Shown here in pieces: positions 27,957-39,800 of a stretch of DNA of 64,000 nucleotides. Positions within the stretch are counted from its first letter, which is position 1, and each line of letters starts with the position of its first letter. This stretch comes from Phoronis australis (Eukaryota > Phoronida > Phoronidae), in the NCBI GenBank assembly GCA_002633005.1, contig NMRA01000465.1, forward strand, positions 65,772-129,771, in the 5' to 3' direction. A model generated the notes under the pieces. It saw nothing but the letters and a program-made list of their open reading frames with translations, was not told the DNA's origin and made no database searches. The position numbers and the translations under genes were made by a program.

Positions 27957-28470
27957 CTCGCTGGTTCCCTACGTGCCTAGCCAGCACCGTAGGTATCACG
28001 CAGTGGCACGCGCCGCGTAGCATTGGTTGATGTAACCTCAGCAGTCATTGGTTAGCTTTACAACACCGTGAAAAAATGGAGGACTGTGAGCGATTTTTAG
28101 CCTTGTCATGCAAGTGGCCTTCCAGCAACTATTTCGTTTCTGCAGTGATGTTTAATAGCGGCGTACTTGAAGCAAATACATGTAAAATAAACACATATCT
28201 GGCAGGTGTGTTATTCATACTGTATGAATACAGCCAGTATCGTAAACAAAAGTCATCGACATTAGAAAGATGCACTCCGAAAAGGCGCAACCACAATTTA
28301 GGATTCACATTTCTTGAACATGAATTTTAAGCACCGACTTGTTTGTACTACTGACCACATTTACAATTCAGTCCATCAGCCATGCCAGTTTGTTTGCGTA
28401 AAGCGTAACCTGTTGAGAATTCGACTAGCCAATCAGAAACGCCGGTGTAAAAAAAATTCCCGACCAAGGC
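27957..28470 (+). mobile_element. Truncated second copy of the Mutator-like element
   Basis: It begins with the terminal sequence CTCGCTGGTTCCCT and follows 37347-37893 closely through its interior. Shared interior segments include ggactgtgagcgatttttagccttg, the tactgtatgaatac motif and gttgagaattcgactagcca. The similarity stops after about 28467, so the right terminal repeat is missing. The shared small reading frame (start 28076) runs to 84 codons here because the stop used by the other copy is absent. Confidence 0.7.
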
Positions 28471-28775
28471 ATGTTCATTACTGCACACACACACGGAATT
28501 CCTCGTGTCGTTCATCATGTTTCCACTGGGCCACTAAGTTTCAGTATAGATGGCGCTATTTCAGAGGGTAACTAAAGACCTACCAACGTTACAAATACCG
28601 TTCAGGCAAAATGTAATCTCCTCTCCTCTTCAGTGAATGGCAGATTCAAGCTTTTTGGGAGAGTGTGAGGAACCGACGAATACGGAATTTCTTCAGTACA
28701 TGTAGATACGCCTTGAAAAAACAAACTGTTAACTAAAACAGCTGACCTCAACGTTACACGGAGTATAACCCGGTG

Positions 28776-28880
28776 CACTATGGGGGCTGGGGGCATCCCC
28801 CTCGCTTTTTGTAGACCATGTCGATGGCGGTGCACCACAGGGGGGGGGCTGGGAGGATATAGCCCCGACTTTTTAAGGGC
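28776..28880. repeat. GGGGGCTGGG repeat copy
   Basis: The phrase gcaccacagggggggggctggg, then atatagcccc and gactttttaagggct matches the family at 19340-19420 and 35440-35610. Two half units lie back to back. Non-coding. Confidence 0.6.
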
Positions 28881-28927
28881 TGAAATTATGTGTATAAATA
28901 TCTTTTTCAGTGAGGCGTGGAATATGA

Positions 28928-29197
28928 TGCAAGTAGCTTATCCCGTTCAATCCGCCATCTTTTTGATCACATCACGTGACCTAATGATGATGAATATGAG
29001 TCCCATCATGGGTAAGATGCCCACTACTAAGTCTGATTGGATTTGTGTGTTTGACAAGTGGTCCCGATGGCTCAGTTGCTAGAGCAGAAGGTCCTGGGTT
29101 CGAGTCCCGGTCGGGAGAAATCTTTTCGGCCTTATATTCATTAGGTCACGTGATGTGATCAAAAAGATGGCGGATTGAACGGGATAAATTACTTGCA
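28928..29197. mobile_element. Fold-back element with a tRNA-like core
   Basis: Arms at about 28928-28987 and 29139-29197 are inverse copies (tgcaagta, ttatcccgttcaatccgcc, atctttttgatcacatcacgtgaccta). Between them, about 29058-29118 reads as a tRNA-like sequence on the plus strand. It has acceptor halves tcccga and tcggga, a D arm gctc...gagc and a T arm ctggg-ttcgagt-cccgg with an intact B box. The anticodon arm is missing, so this is not a functional tRNA gene. It resembles a tRNA-derived SINE head captured in a palindromic element. Confidence 0.75.
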
Positions 29198-30380
29198 ACT
29201 GCTGAAATTATGTCCATTCACGTTAACGTACTCTCTCCCTAAGTTTAGTAGAACAGGGCCATTGGTAGCCGCTCGTGGAACTATTTCCGTAACAACGGTA
29301 GCACACTCATAACTCGCTAGTTCAGACCATGTTCTTACGTGACAATTTGTTTTTTAACCACCAGACTTGAGCCAGAGCAGATTCGCGTTTAGGTAAGTCT
29401 TATGGGAAGTCATTTGGCTACGTACTATAATGATCGAATGTGTAAAAAGCGCAGATATACATCTATTGCCACAGGTCGTAGGTCGAGGGGGCTGTTGCTC
29501 GTGGGGGTTGTGGGTCGAGAGTGTCGTGCTGGTCGCGGGGTCTGAGGGTAGAGGAGGTTTTAGACTCGTGTCTCGCGTTTTGGTTTAACGCTTCAACTTC
29601 GTGTTTAAGGTTTGTGCTTCATATTTAAGTTTAGTGCTTGATATTGCACAGTCAACGTGGAATCCTGAACAAAAATTTTTTGTTTGTTTGTGACGTCACA
29701 ATACAGCACGCGCCACGTAATGTGAAAGTGACATTTGAAATCCAGGACCTGCATGGACTATTTTTGTAAACGTGAGGTGAAGAAAGTGTCAGAACGAAAA
29801 CGAAGCTGATTTAGCGGGTTTACCGTAAGTAAATATGAGCCAGTCAGAACAGTTTTCACTTGCTTGGTAACTGACACGTCGGATTTCTAAATTTCAAAGG
29901 CAAGTACTCCTAAAGTTTCTCAAAATTCGACTTCAAGTACCAATCAATACCCATATCCTGTGCATGCAATAGTTGCTGATCTCGCTCCATTTCTTCCAAA
30001 AATCGCTATATCGTTACTAGTTTAAGGTTTCTGAACAAGTCCTACAAAACCGTCAAAAATGTTGCGTGAACAGCGACTGATTGAAGTTTTGATGCGTTTG
30101 TTTGTAACTACAACGATAAATATTTCACAATAATCTTCTGAACCCGACATAGCGCTTGCACATGGTCCAACAGTGCTCAGGGATGTGTTTTTCTAAACTC
30201 ACAAGACAAAACAGCGATTGTTTACGCTTCGCAAGTTCAGTTCGCATTTTGATAGTTAGAAATAAGGAGTATGTTTCGCGACAAGTAAAACTGCGAAAAA
30301 AGCGTACTACATTAGGCAAAAAATAAGTAGAGTGGGAGCATTGACGGCCTTTAAGAAAAGATGCAAACATTATAAATCAT

Positions 30381-30613
30381 GGGCCCGTTCCAACAACTTG
30401 ACTTAGCTAAGACCAATCTTAAATGCGAATAAATTTTAAGATAAGACTTAAAATTGTCTCGAGACCGTTTCAAGAATGAGATCTTAAGTCTGAATTAAGT
30501 TTTTGATAAAAGTTTTGTCTTTATCTTATCGGATGTGGAAGTTTCAAAGTATGGATGCAAATCTTAGACTTAAGTCAAAAATGAACTTAAGTCAGTTTCT
30601 TGGAGCAGTCCCC
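30381..30613. mobile_element. MITE with GGGCCCGTTCCAA termini
   Basis: The left end gggcccgttccaacaacttgactta is mirrored by the right end taagtcagtttcttggagcagtcccc. The interior is rich in cttaag motifs (cttaaatg, acttaaaattg, cttaagtct, acttaagtca), giving extra internal symmetry. No coding capacity. It lies about 230 bases upstream of the ZP-B start codon. Confidence 0.65.
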
Positions 30614-30842
30614 ATAACTTCTAAGTTTCCAGATGCTGTATTTTACAAAACAATTCTTTGTCTATAGTTTCTAATTTATCTGGATGAATGATAATGACTT
30701 ATTAACACAGGTGCTTCCAATTATCTCTGTGATTCTTTTGATGGTGTTTTTTAAAAGCACAAGGAAGTGGAAAACACGCTCTTATATAGCCTGAATTTTC
30801 AATTTTAGGAATGAGTTGCACATGGGTTTGTTATTTCTACAG

Positions 30843-33800
30843 ATGAAGATACTCCAAGTGGCCATTCTAGCCATTACATGTTATCAGGTGCGTGAGTTTT
30901 CTCATAATACAAAGAGACTGACAGTGTATTTCTCACCTAAGGCGCAAACGAAGAGCCAGTTACCGTTGACGGCATTAAGCTAAGGAATAGTTCGATGCTT
31001 GAATATCCGCAAAGGAAAGTTGTCAATGAATTATGCCAAGAGGAATAGTCCATTAAGTCCTTGACTAATTTCACGACTAGGTATGGGGTGTGTACGTAGT
31101 TCACTAACACTTATGGCAGGGGGCTGAGCGCGTAACTCTTCGTCTGCGCCATGTCTTAGCAGTTAACATGACTGCAGGTTGCAACTATATTCGTGTTGCC
31201 GACAAACTCAGGCTACTGAGGTAACAATATGAAGGCAGCTCGTTGACTTAAAGGACATTTAACCTCGTTTTAGACTATTAACAAACATTAGCTACGACTA
31301 TAATCATTCAAATACTTAGAAACAAAAACAGGATTTGAATATCATTTGTGGCAAACACATGGGAAACAAAAAAATATAACTCACGTGATCGGTCTTAGAT
31401 TGCAACGTTTCCGTTACCTTCATATCGTCTAAGATCAGTACAACGAATGTCCGACATTGTTTTACGAGGTGACTATTAGTTCGCAATGCTCTAAAACTGC
31501 ATAGTCAAGAGCTTGTGAGTTTCGTGTGCATATTTGCTCGACCTCGTGATACGAACCGCTGAAGTTTCAAACTTGTCGTTCGCATTTCAAAAAATCTCAA
31601 CGAATATATCATTTTGAGAGATGGGAGTCACAAACTATGGAATCAAAACTAGAAAAATAAGAAAAATCAAAACTTTTCAACTGACCTAACGTAAAGAGAG
31701 ATTATTTTCCCATCTCGGCATCTTCCAACGTTTGGCGTTCGCCTGGTTTTGCACAGTAACGTATATACCCCATGTCGTAACCACAGTTTTCGCAGGAAAA
31801 ATTTCGCGGATTCCTCTAAACATATGCCGGCACCGTTTTTTGGTCGTGTCTGAATGATAATAAAAAGTACGAACGGACTTCGCCGGAATTCAGGAAAAGC
31901 ACGTAAACGCACAATTTTTTGCTTCACCGTACATCGCAATAACCTAAGATAATGTTTTGGTATGCAAATTTTAGGTTAGCTTTGTGTCGACCAATACATT
32001 GTATATTACTCCGGTATGTTTTTGTTTTTTCATGGCTACTACCCAAACGTTTATTAATTGAAATTCCCTATTGTTTTAGGTTGCGCTTCCGTTAGAAGAA
32101 GGTAAGGTGATGTAATGATTGCTCTGTTTCAAGTTCGTCACATTGTGAAACATGAGTATTAATCTTCACGTGCAGTCTTGTGCTGACCACTGGCAGCTAA
32201 GGTCGCACTTCACTGCTAGTCAGTCGCACGATACAATGAGCAAAGAAATTTCTAGGCTGATGGAATGTGAGCGCGCACGGTGTCATTTCTCCCATAATTC
32301 CGTGTCGCCGGCATATCACATCTGACAGTTGCTACTTTGCTTTGCATTGGCGGCTAACTCCCGATTATGGAAGTTACATGACAAACTCGCGAGAGCCGTA
32401 GGCCACTGGAGGCTTATAAAACCACTTCGGTGACCATTTGATATTCCCCGCGCGTCTAGAGCCAGTCCTGTGTTCTAGCGTCAAGATGATGCTTCCCAAG
32501 CTTATTACCCGCAATACTCGATTGCTCTATTTCTGCGTTATATCATTTGTATAGTATATGCACGAGCCCTCATGCGCTATAATGGTAACGAAAATAACGA
32601 CGATACTTTTCAGAAAAACCATATGAGTTTCCACGTTCGTGCTTGCGCTAGACACTGCGTGACGAGTGCATGTTGATGCTTAGAATTTAGCAATATTGTC
32701 AATAATAACCATTAGGTAGATTACAGACAACAAATTCGCAACTCCGACATTTTCTTGCGCACTATCCTAGAGGAGGTGTCACTCTCCAAAATTATCAATT
32801 TCAGTTTCCGGTTAGTGTATTGTGACGGGAAATTCTCGCATCTACTTAACTGTCCAGTACAACGAAAAAATAATTGGGGATTGAAACGCTGTTCAAAAAT
32901 CTCTTCCAATTATAGAACTGTTGGTATCGTGAGTACAATGTACTTTTGGAACCCGACCACACAACATCTGACCATGATATGCAGACGATGTACTTGCCGG
33001 AAGTAAAACTTGCTAAGTTTGTCATGTGTTGCTAGTGAATAATGACGTCATGGCTTATGTGTAAGAACACATATTTCGTCAACTGAAAATATATGGAGTT
33101 GGCCATCCACGTAATATAGTCTATGATGTATAAAACACCTAGGCTAATAACTGATGACAGATAATTTTACAATGTTTCTTTCTTGACACATTTCATTCTC
33201 GTCTTCTTGAAGGCAGCGGACTCATTTCTAGTACACATGCTACCGTAAAGGGTCCCGTCGTGAATAAACGAACTTTTGAGGGGTACGTCCTCGTATTTGT
33301 AAAACAAGAAAACTTATAAAAATGGTCATAATACAATTTTGTTGGTGAACATAAGAGTTTTGCTTCATGGTTTATCTTCGACCATTGAATTAGATGAGCA
33401 TAAAACGTCTGACCATCTTGTAATTCCAAATTGCAATTGAAGTACAGGAGTTGGCATCGAACAAGAGAGGCATCAGAAAAAGGGAACATCGGACTCCGAA
33501 CGATAGAGCCGGGTTAACGTCGGGACGGAGAAACATTGGTAGCCGGCCACTAGGGAACATTAGGACATATTTTGGAGAAGAATGGGGGAGGAGAAAACAG
33601 CGACCGAGAAATTCTGGCAAGGACCCGAGAATAGAGCAAGCGTTTTTTCATAAAACAGAAAAAGGCACCGTTGTCTTCAAAACTGAACATTAAATGAAAT
33701 TTTCTTGTTTTAATGAAAATATTCTGTCGAATTTGACCATTTCAAATTTTAAGAAAGTTACTGAATCATTTTGGTTACAGGAGTTAAAAATATTCCATCC

Positions 33801-36800
33801 ACACCCATGAAACTCTTTGAACACTTAAAAGGTTCCTGCACGTAGAATGGACTATGACGACGATGATGATGAAACTGAGGCGGAAAGTCATAGGTGTAAA
33901 CTAAGGATTAGAATCAACTAAGAACAATATGATTAACACAATTCAGTAAAGACTAGTTGAAAATAAAAAGTTTAACGCCGACTTAAGTCACAAAATTAAT
34001 GTTGTGTTAAAACTGCCAGTAATACAGATATCGTATAAGTAAGAAGTAATTAGTTTTTTTTGCTCGCCATATATTGGTCACATCACGTGACCTACATGTA
34101 AAGTTAAGTCTGAAAAGATCTCTTCCCCGACCGGGCCTCGAACGCGGGACCTCTGCACGGTTAGCAGGAGGTCCCAGGTTGTAGACCCGGTAGGGACACC
34201 GATCTTTTCAGACTCCACTCTAAACTTAGGTCACGTGACCAATATGTTGCGTGTAAAAGACTATAATTCTTACTTCCACTTGAGTTAAGCGTTTAGAAAT
34301 ATTCACTGATGCTTGTTTTGTTCATAACATAAATCAACAGAAACAAAAACAAAAAAATTTCAAGATTTCCGTTATATAAACTTATTTTTTTCCTCGTTCA
34401 TTGTGTTAATGCATAGCAGCTTGACATGAATATTGCCAAAAGATGGCAACATGTAGCACTTGCCAAATTGCTCACCCTACCTTAGATATAAGACTATAAG
34501 AAGTTGTGACAGTGAAGACTAAGAGAACAGAACAGATCATGTTATTACTCCATAAGAACTGAAACACACCTCTGACGTTCTTCATCATTTGCGTGCATTA
34601 TGCGCGCACCCAATTGGCAAAGTGGGCAAAAAGGTCTGCCCCCGAGAGACAAACAATCCGAGAAAATGGGACAAAAGCCCACTAAATAAGGACAAACGCG
34701 CAATTCACAGGGTGCTCCCGTTTTTTTTTTTTTTTTNNNNNNNGAAAATGTATGGAGCCTTGATGGAACTTACAACAGGCTGCCTTGTTGAAATACTTCT
34801 TTCTCAAATTGCTGGGCTTGTGATTTGCTAGAAAAGGAATACACGGCGCCAGGAGGGCATTAGTTGATTTTTACAAAAAATAAACAACTAAACATTGGGA
34901 CATTTCAAATGAGGATATGTCCAACCACACAGGAAAAATGAAGTATCCACGTTTTACATGATCACGGAATAGACAGACTATCATGCTTTTCTTTGGTTTG
35001 CCTATTCGGTCCAAGGGATCCTTGTGTGAAATCATGCACTGAACGCTACCTGCACTGGATAAAATCTGGCAGTTCAGTCCCGTCATCGAAAACACGTAAT
35101 TATTGATTCATTTTTGAAGAATACGCGAGCAGCGTGTGTGATGGTCATAAAGTAGTCACTTTTAATCCAGGTGTTGTTTAATATGCAGGTGAATATTTTT
35201 GTGGAGAGACGACTACGGTACTCAAAGTGCAATGGCAACCGTCTGACCCTGCAAAGGCCAAGGCTTATGTTCGTTACCATTCTCAGGATCAGTCGTGTAC
35301 CAAGACATTAAATGGCCCTGGTGAAACCATTACTGTGGAATATGGGAAATGTGGAATAGATGTTAGTAAGACAGTTGTGTACTGTTATAATGTTATGTTA
35401 TTTAACGTTATACTATCTTAGATTGCGTCAGAGCTTGCTTGGTGTTCATGGGCAGCGCAGCACTGAAAAAATTAGAGCTATAGCCCCCCAACCTCCCTGC
35501 TATGCACCGCCAATAGACCATGAGGGACGAAGCACTGAAAAAATGGGGGCTATATAGCCCCCAGCCCCCTGTGGTGCGCCCAGCCTCCCTGCAGTGCGCC
35601 GCCCACGTGTTTCCAGCACCAACAATATTTTGTCGTTTTTGATATCTTGCCTTTGATTTTAAAAACATGTATCCTCATTTTATTATGCAAGCCGCACCAA
35701 AGGTTTCGTCTTAATCGATTCATAGAAACGTTGTCAAGCAAAACTAGCGACAGATTCACAGTGGACAAAACCACAGAACTCTAGCTTGAGTTCTATATCA
35801 AAACACAACGAACAGACTACAGATAGCGTTATGGCTGCGGTTCATGGCCTTTCCGTTAAGACTTTCGCCACAACAGTCCGCTTTTAACTATATGATTTCC
35901 CCAAAATTTACATTAAAGTTCGGATCGCAACGACAGTTTTCTTTTAATGCTGCCATTACAACTGGTTATTCCTCCTCATCTAGGTTAATGTAGTGACAAA
36001 ACAGACTTCAGCCAATTTGAAGCTGTAGTGGCTGACCATTTTGTCAGTGATGAGGATTCATTGAGGAGACAAATCCGCAATATTCACAAACTGATGATGA
36101 CATAAATTCATGATCAAGCACATGTTTCGCCATTCACGTGCTGTCAGATAATTGATGGATGGAATAGACTTCGTGAAGTTCTTAGCTTTGACCAGGGCTG
36201 TAAAACAATAAGTTTTGTTTTTTCTTTCAAAGTTATATTTTCACTGCAACCTGATAAACGGCTAGCCTTGTAAATTTTTTTCAAAAACCATGTTGACGCT
36301 GCAGCTTGTAAACTGTGCTCGTTGAAAACGACTGGTTGTATGAAATTTGTTGATCAACAGTGTTGCAGATAAAGTGTATACCTTGCTTTATTTGCGGCCT
36401 GTTTGAGCTTTCGGACTAAGCAGACACCCAGTTGGCCATCACGGCGGTTGCTCTGTTTTGTAGCTTGTATTTCCATGGTAATGTGTGATATTGCAGAGTA
36501 GTCAGTAAGGGTGTTATAGTAATCCTTGTGAGGTAAGTAAATTGTCTTTTCCATTGTTTTGCAGAGTGTGGTGCCTAACCAAAATAATCAAAGCATTGAC
36601 GTCATGGTCGTAACAACTGTGTTGAGCAGTGGCGTCCTCAGTAGTTCCGCAGACAAAATATACCAGTATCAGTGTCAGTTCAAACAGGGAAAGCCTTACG
36701 CGGACGTGTCAAAATCTACCGTCATCAACCCGCGGTACGTAGCCTACAGCAAACAATCAGCATCAAACAACCTTTTCTGATGAGTTCACAAACACGTGTG

Positions 36801-39800
36801 TGTGTCACAAACACGTGTGTTTGTNTGCATGGGTAGAACCTGGTCCCGTGACCATTAGCATACATCGGCCGAAATATCCGGTCAACAGCAAATCCGCGAG
36901 CCGTAGCCGTGAGATTACGACGCCCAGTAGGCTCAAGGTATGCAACTAAAGGCCGATTTGGCTGATAGCATAGCCGACTCTCTCGAAGCGTCATCCAAAG
37001 TGTTTCAACTACGAAGCTTTACTCAGTCTCTCTAAGCAATTTCTCATGCTCAAGTTAAATACTCAAATTAGTTCTTCGAGTTTCTAAGGAGTACTCGGAA
37101 AAGCGTGACCAGCAATAATTACCGAGAAGGACCGCGTGCACACTAGGCAAAGTTACTGGAACAATCCCGAAATCCCACTTACCTACTTCAAACAGTACTC
37201 AATAGCCGGTAAATTTATTTGGAGACAGAAATATTGAATTCTATATCATAATTCAACATTACAACCTTCCCAACCGACCACCTCTGTAACCACCATTTCG
37301 CTAGAGTAAGCTAGTAGTACGCACTCGTGCATAACTCGGGAAACACCTCGCTGGTTCCCTGCGTGCTTAGCCCAGCCAGCACCCAAGTATCGTGCAGTCA
37401 TTGGTTGAGCTTTACAACACCGTAAAAATGGCGGACTGTGAACGATTTTTAGCCTTGTCATGCAAGTGGCATCGCAGTTACTATTTCGATTCTGCAGTGA
37501 TGCTTAATAGCCACGTGCTTGAAGCACATACATGTACAAAATATCTGGCCGATTTAACCGATGTGTTATGCATACTGTATGAATACTGGACACTATCGTA
37601 AACAAAAGTCATCGACAGCAGAAAGATGCATTCCGAAAAGGCGCAATCACAATTTCTAGGCTTCTCATTTCCTGAACGCATAAATTTTAAGCACCGATTT
37701 GTCTGCTTAGTGTGCAACAGACCATATTTGCACTTCAGTCCACCAGTCATACAAGTTTGTTTGCGTAATGCGCTGCCTGTTGAGAATTCGACTAGCCAAG
37801 GAGAAACGCCGGTAATTCCCGAGGAAAATTAAGTGATACCTGCGTGCTGACGCGGCTATCGCCTCACCTAGCGGCACGCAGGGAACCAGCGAGGGGAAAC
37901 ACCTGCCATTCGCGTTATCTTGCGTGGTTTGTTTTTTCGCAAGATTCGCACTTTCGTATAAACGTGAGGTTTCACGAAGCACTTCAATTTTATTTTTTTC
38001 TTGCTTTATCGCATCAAAATGTTCCATAGAAATCAAGTATAGTTCTCTGGTCACAGTAAGTCTTAAAAAGGCTTGTAAAGCTTGATGCGGTTACCATTAA
38101 TCGAGTGACTATATTGTGGAGTAAGTCTAATGAGGAATTTAAATGCGCAGTGAACCAGTGTCTCATGTCAAGACAGGAATATTTGATTTGGACCACGTAT
38201 CGTTATACGTATTTGAAACAGCTTTCTAAACAGGCTCACCAGGTTCCGTATCACGGCGGTGGAGCACTGCATTCAGATTTGTGAGGCCCTCAGACACATT
38301 CACTTCCTTTCCATGATGTCCACAAAACAAATTCACCCACATTTCACGAGGTCCTCAAACATGTTTACTCCGTTTTCATAAGGGTCTGAATCATGCCCAT
38401 TCCTTTCGCACACTTAAGAACTGTCACATTGGTATTCACTGAATTCAAGTACCGACCCATGTTGAAGTTCTCTTGACGAAAACTTGTATCATGATTGCAG
38501 GACCGTTCTCACAAGCGGGACTGCCGGCAATGTTCAGGTGGTTCTCGACATACTTGACGAAAAGTTGGTGGTGGTAACAGACGTCAATGCAGGCTCTTTG
38601 GTGATAGCGCAGATGAAATTTAACGACAGTAAGTGTGTTTAACAAAAGGAAAGTTAATTCATTGATTGATATTTGTGCAACGATACTGTAATCCATTGAT
38701 TCATTTGACTCACTGATGACGTTACTGACCAAAACTACTGTTCACGTGCACGGTCCCAACAGCATTGATCAGAGCCTTTCTTTAGAAGGGTTGTCGGTGG
38801 ATATCAGTTGGAATTAAATGAATGACAACGATCCCCACTTACGGGGCTTAACTAAGATAAGGTCCTCTATGTGAAATGCCAGCAACTAAAGATCAGGCAG
38901 CTTGTAAAGTGCAACGGAACTGGGGTGAACTCGTCTCATTGTTTCAGTGTAGGCCTAAACACTGTTCCCAGCCAGAATGCGCCTTTTTGTGTCAAGATGT
39001 CATTGTCTGTTTCAGTTAGCATGGGCTAGCGTTGTTGTTTTTGACAAGGTGTGTTTCAAGTCGTCAAAGACTCTTGGTTCATCTCCTTCCCGTTTCCGTT
39101 TGGTGGGTGAGAAGCCTTAAAGATCGGGTGGTATGCTAAATGACATACGGCTTAAGGCCCCGCTCAAAAAGGGACTATTCAAATGTTGTTTCGGGTGATC
39201 CATTTATCCAAAAAGCTGCAGGAACTCACAGACTTTCTCGTCCTCTCAAAGTTCGTGGTCATCGGAGGGCGAGGGACAGCTGCAAAACTGTGGCCACCAA
39301 GGGGAATGAAATTGTAATGACTAAGGCCCAGAGACGATTCGAAGCATGCAACACTGTGGTTTTGAAACCTTAACCCGCCACTGAATGCAAATGTTTTTTC
39401 CAGCTCAGTCTCTTCGAATCAGGTGAAAGTCAATATGCGGTGGTCGTACTTCCATTGAAAGGCGTGCTTTTGTGCGAAACTCCAACTCAGTTAGGTTTAT
39501 TCGGATGTGTCGGATGTGTTTCTCTGCGTTGGAGTCGAATTAGGTCTTTGCCATGTTAGTCAAAGTTCTCGTAACCGACATAGATTGTATCATCGCTGGT
39601 GCTTCTTTTTGGAGATATTGGCTACGGTCTCGTAAGTGATCTTTTGGGAAACTGCTATTGCGGAGCAAGATGGTCTAGAGTTGCTTGAATCTCCAGTGGA
39701 GTAGGAAAAAGTTGTGAGGTGTCTAGAATCAGGGTATGCAGGCTGTGGTGTCCTTGGCAAATGTCACTTTTATTTAAACATATCGCACCCGTTCAGGTCA

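Larger units (their letters stand above)
26897..30842. other. Spacer between the two ZP genes
   Basis: No protein gene is recognised. The spacer holds the truncated Mutator-like copy (27957-28470), a CTATAGCCCC-type repeat (28776-28880), a tRNA-like fold-back element (28928-29197), a G-rich ggtcg/gaggg stretch (about 29471-29570) and a MITE (30381-30613). The 3' UTR of ZP-A and the promoter of ZP-B should also lie here. Open frames such as 27436-27768 have no recognisable content. Confidence 0.5.

Noticed and set aside
28076-28330. Independent host gene encoding MEDCERFLALSCKW...
   Set aside because: The same frame occurs in the transposon at 37347-37893 with matching flanks and terminal repeat, so it belongs to the mobile element.
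29058-29118. Functional tRNA gene on the plus strand
   Set aside because: Acceptor, D and T arms are visible but the anticodon stem-loop is missing, and it sits within fold-back arms shared with other repeat copies.
33451-33693. 80-codon basic open frame in ZP-B intron 2
   Set aside because: The reverse strand is open over the same bases, no domain or splice partner is seen, and composition explains it.
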